DNA of 64,000 nt from Aphrocallistes beatrix. Its lineage: Eukaryota; Porifera; Hexactinellida; Sceptrulophora; Aphrocallistidae. Shown here piece after piece: positions 11,379 through 21,832 of this stretch. The translations under genes were made by a program, and so were the position numbers. Under the pieces are notes generated by a model. It did no database searches. It saw only the letters and a program-made list of their open reading frames with translations, and had not been told where the DNA came from. The stretch covers positions 1,178,001 to 1,242,000 of the forward strand of contig OY725498.1 in assembly GCA_963281255.1 (NCBI GenBank), given 5' to 3'. How positions within the stretch are numbered: position 1 is the first letter of the stretch; each line of letters opens with the position of its first letter.

Positions 11379-12188
11379 ATGGCTTCAGATCAACAACCTT
11401 CGGACCCCTCCCCTTCTCCCCAACCCGCATTCTCTCTCGACTCACTCCCTCGATGGGCTGAGAGCTACTTAGAGTTCCAGGTTCTCTTCAAGTTCCCTCA
11501 TCTCCAGAAACACTGGGAGCTCGCGATAGACAGACTGGATGAGGAGGATAAGAAGGAGTTGGACCAACTCGCGGCAGAGGTCGCGAATGAGACTTCTGGT
11601 TTTGACGCCGATACTCGTGAATTGATTGGAACTAAACTCCACCACAAGATAACTCTGCACTCGGGAGATATCACTGACCTGGCGGTGGATGCGATCGTGA
11701 ATGCCAGCAACGCGATGTTGTCCACTGGCGCAGGTGTGAACGGTGCCATCCACTCCAAGGCAGGGCCTGAGCTGCTGGATGAGTGCCAGGAGATCGGTGT
11801 CTGTGACGTAGGAGAAGCTGTGCTGACTAAGGGCTACAAGCTGCCTGCGAGGAATGTCATCCACACAGTAGGGCCTCATGGGGCAGAGCTGGGCAGGGAG
11901 GAGTCTCTTGCTGAGTGTTACAAGTCGTGTCTCCGTATCGCGAAAAAGTCCAAGCTACGCACGATCGCGTTCTGCTGCATTTCAACTGGCATCTCTAACT
12001 ACCCCTGTGTGGAGGCCGCGAACACGGCGGTCAATGCCGTGAGGAATTGGCTGTTGGAGTTGGAGGGAAACCGGAACGCAGTGGACAGGATAATATTCGT
12101 CGTCAGGAAGGCAGATGACCATGAATGCTACGCGAAACTCCTTTCATCTTACTTCCCAGTGAGAACTGGACAATGTCCTCTCGACTGA
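11379..12188 (+). CDS. MacroD-type ADP-ribosyl hydrolase
   Basis: An intronless 269-residue protein. MacroD-family enzymes remove mono-ADP-ribose from acidic protein residues and hydrolyse O-acetyl-ADP-ribose. The macrodomain covers about residues 85-262: GDITDLAVDAIVNASN (adenine and ribose binding), GAGVNGAIH (phosphate-binding loop 1), YKLPARNVIHTVGP and ISTGISNYP (loop 2). In human MacroD1/2 loop 1 reads GGGGVDG and its Asp is implicated in catalysis; here it is Asn, so activity may be weak or altered, leaving ADP-ribose reading possible. The N-terminal 80 residues are Ser/Pro-rich then acidic helical and are unassigned. It cannot be placed as MACROD1 or MACROD2. Confidence 0.9.
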   Translation: MASDQQPSDPSPSPQPAFSLDSLPRWAESYLEFQVLFKFPHLQKHWELAIDRLDEEDKKELDQLAAEVANETSGFDADTRELIGTKLHHKITLHSGDITDLAVDAIVNASNAMLSTGAGVNGAIHSKAGPELLDECQEIGVCDVGEAVLTKGYKLPARNVIHTVGPHGAELGREESLAECYKSCLRIAKKSKLRTIAFCCISTGISNYPCVEAANTAVNAVRNWLLELEGNRNAVDRIIFVVRKADDHECYAKLLSSYFPVRTGQCPLD

Positions 12189-13606
12189 GGAGGTTTCCGA
12201 ATTCAGCTATCAGGATTCAGTTTGTACATAGTATGCATGCTGTATGTTCTTTGTTTGAGTCAATATAGAGATGTATCTTTTATGCGTTCATTAATTAATC
12301 TTTTGGAACAGTCAGGAGCGGAAGGTGTCATTTAATTACACTTTCTACAAGTATAGTACTTGTAATTGGTTATTCATTTCTATGTTCTGTTGCTAAGATT
12401 TAGGGTTTTAGACAATGCTTACAAGTATTCTCCTAGGATAAAGGTATTTATCTACTTTTAACAAAGAAGAACACTTGATACTATCCGATATATAAACAAT
12501 GTTTCAATGAAAGTGAGTGATATAAATACAGTAGATATCAATATCTGCAATTTCACCTTTTGGGAGGGCATGCATTTCCTGTGATGATTTTCTTTCGTGG
12601 GCCGAGACGCCTATTATCATTGGTACACAATTTACTTTCGGTGGGCCTAGTCTCCTGTTACATTCATCGGACTCCTCACCGTCAGTGGAACCTAGCTTTC
12701 CCACGTTGATGTGCACGGTTATTTCGTTTGGCCATGACACTAGGATAATATAGATACGTACGTTATTTGAGTGGTTTTAGATATCAAGACAGCTATTCTT
12801 GTCCAGGAGAGAGACTTCACTGAAGTGTACTGTCATATACAATGCAGCCCTCCAGAGATACGCTCCTAGTCAAACCCCAAATTTTCAATATTCTAAATTT
12901 TCACGCTCCTAAACACTTTCGGGCTTAAAACCATACGCCTAAAGGAGCGTCTCGCACTCCTAGATAGTCCATTGTATATAACCAATTAAAACAAAAAATA
13001 CTAACATATAACTTTGCGATTTTGCATTATTAATAATTATTTTCACTTGGCTAGATAATGCACAATAATTTTACATTCAAATTATAATCATTATTATAAT
13101 TAACAATAACAACAAATTATAGTACTTTTGGTTATGAGTACAAGGTACTCACAACAAAGACCCAGATATCATGTTATCCTTAATTCTTATTCATTTATGT
13201 AGAATCCGCTAGAATCTGGTTATGACAAGTTCTCTGGTTACAAACATTTAGATTCAGAAACATTCCACCAGATAGTAACGCGACATACTTTCACACTAGA
13301 TAATTCAATATTGCATTTTCTACCGTCCTAAATGCTTGATATACATTATTCATCTAAACATACTTGTTTTGTTCTAAGCTCTTGTTTACCTCTGTTGTTT
13401 ACTCAAACTATACGATTGGAGAAGTGAAAACATGCTACGCCATAACCTCGATTAGAAATAGTCCATTGCGTAATATGTAGTCAGTCAGTCGATCATTTTG
13501 AATGTTACTATGATCCAAGCATCTACTTCTGACGAGCATCGTAAAAGCTATATAAACGAAACATTGAGTTTAGAGCCACATTTTTTTCTTAGCTAACTAC
13601 GTACAC
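12189..13606. other. Intergenic with a MITE
   Basis: A 1.4-kb spacer. It contains the inverted-repeat element at 12835-12980 and otherwise AT-rich sequence. A T-rich run ending TTTTTTTCTTAG lies about 16 bases before the centriolin ATG and resembles a 3' splice acceptor. Confidence 0.6.
12835..12980. mobile_element. MITE-like element with ATATACAATG termini
   Basis: The ends are inverted: ATATACAATG at the left and CATTGTATAT at the right. Imperfect inner arms follow, including ACGCTCCT on the left against AGGAGCGT on the right. About 146 bp, non-coding; superfamily unassigned. Confidence 0.55.
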
Positions 13607-16600
13607 ATGTCTGGAACTCCTCGCCCAAATCGAGTGGCAAAGTCGAATAGCATTCCAAGGAGGGTCCCCGTAGGCACTGGTGCCGCTCCCCAGACGTCTC
13701 TTGTCAAGCACCAGTCCTTCATTGGCAGTCCAAAGTCCGTCCGCAAGCCGCTACAGCTGGATAAAGGCTTGTCACGACGCGACTCAAAGATCCCCGCGGG
13801 GACGGACGACCCTGGCCCTCAAGAGCACTCTCTGCTCCGGTACATGGACGCGGACCTGTTCCGCCGAATAACCGGACAAACCAACCTCAAACTCATCACT
13901 CGCCTCGACCTGTCCTGCCCCCCCAACAACCCTAACAGCAGGAAGTTCCCCTACATCGACCACACGGACGCACTCACTAACCTCGTGGAGCTCAATCTGT
14001 GCGGCAACGCTCTCTCTCGCTGCGACCGACTGGGCAAACTCACTCAACTACAGAAGTTGTACATATCCAGCAACAAGCTGGAATCCCTAGACGGACTCTG
14101 GCCTCTGTTCAACCTCACCATCCTGGACGTGTCCTGCAACCAGATACAGAAGATCCCCAACTACCTCCCCAAGAAACTGACAGCCCTGAGAGAGCTGTAC
14201 CTCGACGGGAATAAGCTGATCTCTCTTCCTGACGTCATCAAACTCCGCTCCCTCACCGGCCTGGTGCACATGAGCATAGCAGAGAACCCCATCTCCCAGC
14301 TCCCGCACTGCAGGGGCATGGTGGTGTACGGGATCCCTACCCTCGAGCTGCTGGACGGAGACCCCGTCTCGGAGGAGGAGAAGGCGGAGGCGGGGGGCAT
14401 GTACGCTCGCGAGACGCTAGAGCTCCACGAGGCAGAGCTGCTGCAGCTGAGGGAACGCGTGTCCGGGCTGGAGCAAGATGTGGAGGAGGCGCTGAGGGGA
14501 AGGGAGCGACTGGAGAGGAACGAGACGCAGTCGCGGCAGGAACTGGTCGTGCGGACTCAGGAGAACGAGAGGCTGGACCAGGAGCTGGCCGCCCAGAGAC
14601 GGCTGGTGGAGCAGAAGACCGGAGAGCTGAACAAGGCGCTGGAGGGGCGGTACCAGCTGGAGAATGAACTGGCCCTCTACAAGCTCGACTACAAAGTGGA
14701 CGACTCCCGCTACACGGACCTGTTCCTGCCGACCTTCAATCCCGACTCGGAGAGTTCGGACATAGAAGAGATCCCCTACCTCGGACAAGCACGCTTCAAG
14801 CCTAACCAGACGGTGCACCGCACCACGCATCGAGACATGTCGCAACCAGCTCCGTACCAGGTGATGCCAGGTGTGCAGTATTCCGGCGAGGGGAGCGTTC
14901 ACACCCCGAACCCCTCCGACCCTGCCGTCCTGGCTCGGCAGGTGTACCGTAAAGAACAGGAAATACAGACGTCCGACCGGAGACTGGAAGACCTGCGTGT
15001 GAACTTGTCCCGCTCCAACCAGAACATCCAGACGTGCGAAGACGGACAGGGGGGAAGTCCGCTCAGCGACGAGGAGAGTGAGAGACTGAGAGCCCGCCTG
15101 TCCGCTGTGAAGGAGGAGCTGCGGGAGCTGAAGCGGCGCCAGGAGGAGCAGCACGACCTGTCTCAGATAATCGGCGCGTCCGACGAGGATACCGCCTCCC
15201 TGATCCGAGATTCGGAGGTGTTCGAGAGCGCAGACGCAGAGGACGTGAGCCACATCGCTGAGCTGATAGCAGAGAAGGAGGTGGCGACGCGTGAGATGGC
15301 ACAGCGGATAAGTGGCGGGGAACAGGTGGAGGTTATGAAGCTGGAGTCCTCCACCCTGACAGAGGAGCTGAGGAGGGAGAGGGGCCAGCAGGACAAGCTG
15401 GTGGCTGACAAGGCGCAGCTGGTAACCCTCCTGAACGAGGCACTGAACATACAGGGCGTGTCTGCCCCCGTGCACACCCCCGACACCGGCGAGCTGGAGG
15501 ACATGCGGGAGAGGGAAGCTCAGAGGGAGCAGGAGATGCAGGCCTTGCAGGAGGACATGGAGCGACTGATAGGAGAGAGGGACGGACTCTGGAGGAGGGC
15601 GCACAGGCAGACGGCAGAGGTCGGCGTGTCGGCAAGGTGTCACCTGATAGACCAGAGCACGAACACGCCGCACCCCCGTCCTAAGCTGAATGTATCGCTT
15701 GGCAGCAGTGTCAGCATTCCCTCAGGAGAGCAGGCGTGGGTGGACCGACTGACACAGCTGGGGCAGGACCTAGCGGAGAAGGAGCTAGTTAACCAGGTGC
15801 TCCAGGATGCCATCGATAGAATAAACCTCGAGAAAGACCGAGCCCTACAGGAGAGAGACCAGGCCAGGGAGGGGAAGGCGAGGTATGCAGCCGCGCTGCA
15901 GGACGCACAAGATCAAATCGATGAGCTGAAGCGGATGCTAGCCGAGGCGGGAGACGCGCTAGAGGGGCTGGAGCGTGTGGAGCGGGAGAGGGCCACGCTG
16001 GAGGAGCGCATGGGGCTAGAGGAGCAGGACCGCCACCAGGTGGAGGGAGAGAACAAGTGGCTCACGGACCAGGCCAACCAGATGAATCAGCGACTAGCGC
16101 AGTCAGAGGAGGTGAGGAGAGGTGTCAACAACCGTGCGCAAGAACTAGAGGAGGCACTGAGGGGAAAGGAATCAGAGATTCAAGAGCTGAGGGACTACAT
16201 CGCTCAGTTGGAGGATGCCAATGTCAAAAGTCCCCAGCACACCCAGCACACACAGACTCCAGCTCAGCCTAACTTTCCTCAGATGCTGGACCAGCTACAG
16301 ACCCTGATAGACGTCATCCCGGAAAACGGAGAACCGGAAGAAATCGCCACAGTGATACAGGAACTGCCTCAAACGCCTCCCGCCCAATTTCCTGCGGAGA
16401 GGATGGTCGGGGAGCTCGAGGACAAGCTGGTCGGACTGCTGGACAACGTGGGGGAGGAGCTGACACAGCTGCGGGACCAACTCGTGGCGGCGGAAGCGGA
16501 AAATGCCGACCTGAGAGAGCGCATGAACCCCACCCTGGTCAACCGGACCACTGAGACAGGCCCGGACCCTCGCCTCGAACGCTTGGCGCACGAACTGGAC

Positions 16601-19600
16601 AGCACACAGCGAGATTTAGACAACGCCACGCAGGAGATAGCGACGCTCCAGCGCTACAGAGGTGTGGACGTCTCCACTCAGGTCCGCCCCCGACTCAACA
16701 ACCAGCTCTCCCAGGCTAACCTCATGGACGCAGAGAACAGTGAGCTGCGTAGGCAGCTGGACCGTGCGGAGGGGGACAACGAAAACCTGCTGAAACAGCT
16801 GGAGCGAGCAGAGCGAGATGTGAGAACCTGCGAAGCCCATATCCAGACCTTGGCAGAGGATGTGCGAAACCTGGAAGAGGAGAACGCCCGGTTGGCACAA
16901 GCACTGCGTACCACAGTGGGGGTGCAGACAAGCGAGCAAGGGGAACAGCCGCCCTACGCCTACAACCAGCTGAGCGCTCTCGGCAGCGACGTGGCCAGGC
17001 TGCAGGGGATGATGGACAGGTACGAGAACGCAGATCCTCGCGACGGCTCTTCCGTGCTGACAGAGTCCATCGACCTGAATGAATTCGACCGGAGACCCCC
17101 GCACAGGAACGTGAGTCTGCAGGCCGACCTGTACGAGACGGAGAGCAGAGGGATGCAGACGGGGGGCACTGCCATGCACACGCAGACCTTCCCTCTCAAA
17201 GAGAGTCTGGGCACACAGACACATCCGCACACTCAGGAGAAAGAGTATCTGTTCCAATCCCCGCTCGATTCTCCTCTCTCTGTGAGTGAGAACTCAGTCT
17301 TTCCTAGCCATCGTGTGCGACCGCCGAACAGAACTGAGATACGCATTCCTGAAAGGGACAGGGGGGGCATACACGTGAAGAGTAAGTCGACACTCACTCG
17401 CAAACCCGGCGGTACGGGCAGGAGGAGAGAGGTGAGGGATATCTTCATCGACGAGGAGGTTATTTCTAGCGAGCCGGAGGTGTCTGTAGAGGAAGCGCCT
17501 CCTCTCCCCCCTCCTACTGATAGGACCACACGGGTGCACTATAGGACGACCCGCGGTGCTCAGACTGAGAAACCGAAAACTCACAAGAAATTCCAGGCTC
17601 TTTCCGACACTGAGTTGCACGATAAGATTTACATCTCCAAAAAGAAACGGAAGCATCGCGCAAATCGGACGAAGCATCCCCAGCAAACCCCAAGACACGC
17701 CTCCACTCAGAAAACCTTCATTGTCTTTTCGGAATCTGAGAGTGATACAGAGTCCGCAGCCTCTGCCCTGGAGTCGGGGGGAGATGCGGACTACATCTAC
17801 GTGCATGGGAAGCACAGGAGGCACAGACACCGGGACACCCAGGCAGGGAACGGCGGCTCTGATTACCACCGCATCCACGTGAGGAAGAGCGACCGGAGGC
17901 CAGCGGCTAAGCACCACTACACCACGGGGGAGCACGAGTACTTCTGTAATGTACCGCAGCATGCCGGCATGGAAGAGGAGATCGACAGACTGGAGGCTCT
18001 GCTGGACATCCCCAATCGCAGGAACAGGAGCACGCACGTGGACCTCACTGTACGCCACAGCGTGCTGGACCGCCTGGCCGATATCGAGCGGCTGCTGAAG
18101 GACAAGGTGGACCGGTTGGGCGACAAGCAGGAAGAGCAGGAGAGACTGAATCACCAGCTGTCTCGGGAGCAGCAGCACCTGTCTCGCACGGCGGCGGAGC
18201 TGTCCCGCGCAGGAAACGAGCTGCAGCAGATCAACGTGCAGCTGAGAGGGAGGAGTCAGCGCACGGATGACATCACAGGGCAGACCTCACACGGAGGCAT
18301 GACACCTCAACTTGACACGTTACATCGACGCATCGAGGGACTGACTGGGATCCTACACGAGGCAGAGACGCGAGGGAATGAGGAGGTCGCAGACCTGGTG
18401 GCCAGGAAGAACCGGCTACAGAGAGAGATTACTCAGCTCGGGGATGAGCTAGCCCTCGCGAAACGGAGCCTGCAAGAAGTGAACGAGCAGAAGAGGATTG
18501 CTCAGAGCGACTACTTTAGGTGCACCGAGGAGAAAGTAGATCTGGAAGATGAAATCAAGAATCTAACTTTGAGTCGAGTGAAGGAGGAAGGGAAACTGAG
18601 ACAACTGAGGGCGTTGACGCAAGAACTGAGGTCGTTACAATCAGCACCAGACTACTCGGATATCGCAGCACTTGAAGCTAAGCGAAGTGATCTGCAGTCT
18701 CAGATAAGGCAGTTACAACATGACGTGAGTAACTTCCCGTCTCAAGACGAGACGATGGAAAGGTTAAGGTACAGCCAGAATGAATGCGAGAAGTTGAAAG
18801 GTTTCGTGAAACGGTATAAGGAGCGAATCCGCGATTTAGATCATCAGTTGCGGAGGCATGGGGACCTGGAGAACAGCGAGCTCAGAGCTCAGCTAGGACG
18901 CAGACAGGACAACAGACAGCATCACTCCAAACACACACTCAACATTGACCAGCTGCTCCACGACCTCCAGTCTCAACTCGCCAACCTTCAGGGCAACATT
19001 TCCACGGAACTTTACAAAGATGATTTTAACCTTGCCTCCAGCCAGCCGCCTCCTCCCATGCACGATATGCTGCCTCCGGAAAACGCAGAAGTGCTGCCAG
19101 ACATGTTCTCCATGCGCGTCAATCGGCATCAGGCGACTCTTGATGAGATAAACAGGGAGCACGAATCCCTGGTCCAGATCCTACAGGTGAGCATGCAAGA
19201 GGGAGAGAAGAATGTGCTAGCAGCTCAACAGGAGACGATGCACGGGGTGGTGGACTTGAAGCAACAAATCGAACAGTTACAGGCGGTTCTGAATCAGCAC
19301 CAGATGGAGCCTCCGCCCGATAGCGCCTACCAGATGGAACTGGATATGAAGAGGCAGAGTGAACTGTTGTGCCAGGTAGATAAGAAGGTGGACCAAATAT
19401 CCAACCGCTATTTGACTAAACCGAGGCACACCCTCTCTCCAATCCCCAGAACCAATCCTTACCTGCACCCTCACTCTCTCAACAACTCGCAATTTGACAC
19501 CTGTCCTCTCCCCTACAGCTTCGACCCTCCTACGACCTACGACCCTCCCTCTCGAGATATACCCTTCCACCAATCCGACACTTCCTATTTCATGCAGCCT

Positions 19601-19948
19601 ACTGACCAGTCTACGAACAGTCTCAAGAAATCGTATGACTCCACTTTCGACAGGAACTCGCCTCCTTCCCCGCTCGCGCCGCCCGATAGCATCCTGTTTG
19701 AAGACCCTCCTGACCTGTCCCCCCCGTCTGACAGACGTATGCCTCGTGCCCCCGAGAGGAGGCACTCTCCTTACACCCTCCCTAGGACCAACAGGGACAT
19801 GAATGGTTCGATCTACCCGACTGAGCCGAAATCTCTGTCTACCCATTCCACTGCTAGCCTCCTCAGGTTACAGGCGCCGGATGAACACAAGATAAAGCTA
19901 CTCGAGCATAAGCGTGCTCAGGAAATGCACTCCCATCCGCATCACTAG
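13607..19948 (+). CDS. CNTRL: Centriolin (LRR plus coiled-coil centrosomal protein)
   Basis: A centrosome/midbody protein of 2,113 residues in one exon; human centriolin is about 2,300. After a basic N-terminus, residues about 90-245 form leucine-rich repeats (LVELNLCGNALSRCDRLGKL, LQKLYISSNKLESLDGL, LRELYLDGNKLISLPDV) with a cap ending LELLDGDPVSEEEKAEA. Coiled coil follows for most of the protein. The block starting ELNKALEGRYQLENELALYK and running through EEIPYLGQARFKPNQ matches human centriolin (KTIELTRACQKQYELEQELA region), which makes the call firm. A less helical middle section (about 1,100-1,400) carries repeated QT motifs and a basic RKHR-rich stretch; the C-terminus is Pro/Ser-rich. 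The gene is much richer in G+C than its flanks. Lack of introns over 6.3 kb is unusual. Confidence 0.92.
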   Translation: MSGTPRPNRVAKSNSIPRRVPVGTGAAPQTSLVKHQSFIGSPKSVRKPLQLDKGLSRRDSKIPAGTDDPGPQEHSLLRYMDADLFRRITGQTNLKLITRLDLSCPPNNPNSRKFPYIDHTDALTNLVELNLCGNALSRCDRLGKLTQLQKLYISSNKLESLDGLWPLFNLTILDVSCNQIQKIPNYLPKKLTALRELYLDGNKLISLPDVIKLRSLTGLVHMSIAENPISQLPHCRGMVVYGIPTLELLDGDPVSEEEKAEAGGMYARETLELHEAELLQLRERVSGLEQDVEEALRGRERLERNETQSRQELVVRTQENERLDQELAAQRRLVEQKTGELNKALEGRYQLENELALYKLDYKVDDSRYTDLFLPTFNPDSESSDIEEIPYLGQARFKPNQTVHRTTHRDMSQPAPYQVMPGVQYSGEGSVHTPNPSDPAVLARQVYRKEQEIQTSDRRLEDLRVNLSRSNQNIQTCEDGQGGSPLSDEESERLRARLSAVKEELRELKRRQEEQHDLSQIIGASDEDTASLIRDSEVFESADAEDVSHIAELIAEKEVATREMAQRISGGEQVEVMKLESSTLTEELRRERGQQDKLVADKAQLVTLLNEALNIQGVSAPVHTPDTGELEDMREREAQREQEMQALQEDMERLIGERDGLWRRAHRQTAEVGVSARCHLIDQSTNTPHPRPKLNVSLGSSVSIPSGEQAWVDRLTQLGQDLAEKELVNQVLQDAIDRINLEKDRALQERDQAREGKARYAAALQDAQDQIDELKRMLAEAGDALEGLERVERERATLEERMGLEEQDRHQVEGENKWLTDQANQMNQRLAQSEEVRRGVNNRAQELEEALRGKESEIQELRDYIAQLEDANVKSPQHTQHTQTPAQPNFPQMLDQLQTLIDVIPENGEPEEIATVIQELPQTPPAQFPAERMVGELEDKLVGLLDNVGEELTQLRDQLVAAEAENADLRERMNPTLVNRTTETGPDPRLERLAHELDSTQRDLDNATQEIATLQRYRGVDVSTQVRPRLNNQLSQANLMDAENSELRRQLDRAEGDNENLLKQLERAERDVRTCEAHIQTLAEDVRNLEEENARLAQALRTTVGVQTSEQGEQPPYAYNQLSALGSDVARLQGMMDRYENADPRDGSSVLTESIDLNEFDRRPPHRNVSLQADLYETESRGMQTGGTAMHTQTFPLKESLGTQTHPHTQEKEYLFQSPLDSPLSVSENSVFPSHRVRPPNRTEIRIPERDRGGIHVKSKSTLTRKPGGTGRRREVRDIFIDEEVISSEPEVSVEEAPPLPPPTDRTTRVHYRTTRGAQTEKPKTHKKFQALSDTELHDKIYISKKKRKHRANRTKHPQQTPRHASTQKTFIVFSESESDTESAASALESGGDADYIYVHGKHRRHRHRDTQAGNGGSDYHRIHVRKSDRRPAAKHHYTTGEHEYFCNVPQHAGMEEEIDRLEALLDIPNRRNRSTHVDLTVRHSVLDRLADIERLLKDKVDRLGDKQEEQERLNHQLSREQQHLSRTAAELSRAGNELQQINVQLRGRSQRTDDITGQTSHGGMTPQLDTLHRRIEGLTGILHEAETRGNEEVADLVARKNRLQREITQLGDELALAKRSLQEVNEQKRIAQSDYFRCTEEKVDLEDEIKNLTLSRVKEEGKLRQLRALTQELRSLQSAPDYSDIAALEAKRSDLQSQIRQLQHDVSNFPSQDETMERLRYSQNECEKLKGFVKRYKERIRDLDHQLRRHGDLENSELRAQLGRRQDNRQHHSKHTLNIDQLLHDLQSQLANLQGNISTELYKDDFNLASSQPPPPMHDMLPPENAEVLPDMFSMRVNRHQATLDEINREHESLVQILQVSMQEGEKNVLAAQQETMHGVVDLKQQIEQLQAVLNQHQMEPPPDSAYQMELDMKRQSELLCQVDKKVDQISNRYLTKPRHTLSPIPRTNPYLHPHSLNNSQFDTCPLPYSFDPPTTYDPPSRDIPFHQSDTSYFMQPTDQSTNSLKKSYDSTFDRNSPPSPLAPPDSILFEDPPDLSPPSDRRMPRAPERRHSPYTLPRTNRDMNGSIYPTEPKSLSTHSTASLLRLQAPDEHKIKLLEHKRAQEMHSHPHH

Positions 19949-20827
19949 CAATATTTCCCTGCCAACACATACTGCTACTGTATTATCCTATATTTCCCTC
20001 CATTAGCATACTTAATATTATTTTGTGATAATTACTGTGCAATGTGTACTTGTTTTGTGTTTCTGTTGGTTATTCAAGCTGTCTCTGTCATTCACAATCC
20101 ATGCCACTTTTTTGCTTGATGGAATTGGCTACATATTCTCACTACATACACACACGTAGCTGTTGTGTGTAGCGTACAACACAAGGTCAATACCACATTG
20201 AACCCTCCAAAGCCAATACAACAACATATTTAAGCTTGCTAATGTGTTCTAACATCTGTAGAATACGATTTCCACCAAGCACAAAATCTTCTAAGAACTT
20301 ATTAGCACTAGCTAGGATGGCGTCAGTCTAGTCTGCTTCTACATGTTCGATGTAACATAATCATATACATACGTGTGCTATAATTTAGGTGCTTTACCCT
20401 CTTTCTTTCAGGTTATCCCAACTTATGAAGTCCTGGCATGTGAGTTGGTTGGGAATTTCCTAACATTTTGTTTATTGACCAAATTCGATTGTTGCATTTA
20501 AATAATCATTTGATGAAGTAGCTACGTGATCCACATAAGGCCTGACCGTTAAGCATAATCAATTAAATCATCCCACAAACAAAATTATGGATCCTTAAGT
20601 ATAAACGAACTGCGAAGCAGTTTGAGGATGCATCGATGATGAAACTATTAACACCATCTTTCGGCTGATAAATCCATGATTGATGCAATATATTCTGAGA
20701 TGCGAATCAATGCTACTTCACGGAGTTTATGATGAGGCTGTGATATATGTTTGTGGATCTCAGTATGTAAAATGGTTTTAAACGGGCCATAATGTAATCA
20801 GCAATTTGCATAGTGGACTGACTAAAT

Positions 20828-20950
20828 CAGTGGTTCCCAACCTGGGGTCCACAGGGTTCGAAATTTTGCATTACGGTTAATGGGAGGGGGCCACAGAATA
20901 TAGGAATATTATATAGGGGGTCCAGGTCAAAAAAAGGTTGAAAAGAGTTG
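20828..20950. mobile_element. hAT-type MITE with perfect 8-bp TSD
   Basis: A 123-bp element beginning CAGTGGTTCCCAACCTGGGG and ending in the degenerate complement AAAAGGTTGAAAAGAGTTG. Flanking bases 20820-20827 and 20951-20958 are both GACTAAAT, an exact 8-bp target-site duplication. The CAGTGGTTC start and 8-bp TSD are hallmarks of hAT elements. Confidence 0.85.
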
Positions 20951-21685
20951 GACTAAATGTTGTATCATGTTTTTCCTATCCGATAAGTTGCCCCTCTGCT
21001 AAAACAGTCACATGCTTATTTATCCTCACAGACATTTAGACTCGTAGTATATAAGAAGGAATGTAGACTCAACTAGTAGGGGATCTGAGGCTTCGAAGAA
21101 AAAACACGAAATAGCAGAAATACTGGACCCCGATTGATAAGTTTTGGGTTGGAACCTGAGTGAATTCCCGATTAACTTGGTTTCTAGATTAGACAGCTGC
21201 TAAGGTACATCCCTTCAATCCATCATGATGGGAGAAGAGAAGGGGCTGTGAACCTGATAGATGGCTATTCAGGATTCACTAAGTGAAGGCCACTGTTGGT
21301 TTCAGAATTGTTTAGCTCCCTCACCCATACTAATCTTTGGTCATTGTTAGATCTGCTCCATATTAAAATTTGGATGTTATAAATTGCATATACGTATATA
21401 AGAATATTTGAGCAGCTGAAACAAATTCCGTATTAACAGTGGCCTAAGTTTATGAGGTATACTAATTTTCCCTTTAAAAGCCAATCAATTTGAATTTTGT
21501 CGGTATTAATAAAAACTACTTTATATAGTCCGATAGTTCTTGTTTATTTGGTTGTGTGAGATCCAAATCTTACCGAAAAGAGAACTGGTTGACACCAGTA
21601 AATTTACAAAGATTGGTACATGCTTCCTCCTAAGTAGGTTGTACCAGTGAATACTGCACCTAGATTTCAAATTGGTATTTTAGAG

Positions 21686-21774
21686 GGTGTCGCCACTGAC
21701 CCCAAATGGCCGGTCCCTCTCTAGCCTGAGAAATGTTTAGGTTGAATCCTACCGACCTGAATGGTGGTGACACC
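21686..21774. repeat. Inverted repeat upstream of dsRBD gene
   Basis: GGTGTCGCCAC at 21686-21696 is nearly complementary to GTGGTGACACC at 21764-21774, closing a loop of about 67 bases. It ends 58 bp before the start codon at 21833, so it may be a small MITE or a 5'-leader hairpin. Confidence 0.5.
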
Positions 21775-21832
21775 TTAATAAATATGTTGTATACCTATAG
21801 TGTCCTATTTCGAATTGTTTCGAACTCAAATT

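Larger units (their letters stand above)
19949..21832. other. Intergenic with hAT-type MITE and a hairpin
   Basis: A 1.9-kb spacer between centriolin and the dsRBD gene. It holds a hAT-like MITE at 20828-20950 and an inverted-repeat pair at 21686-21774. No protein gene or tRNA was found. Confidence 0.65.

Noticed and set aside
13784-19846. Many long ORFs on the opposite strand and other frames of centriolin, one of 418 codons
   Set aside because: High G+C lowers stop frequency; the translations show no domain and centriolin in the main frame is unmistakable.
21800-21832. Upstream extension of the dsRBD-like gene
   Set aside because: It would need a GTG start; the first ATG is at 21833. The same reasoning moved the starts of the SLC2A, UXT, GNL1, ARF-fusion and ADPRH genes to their first ATG.
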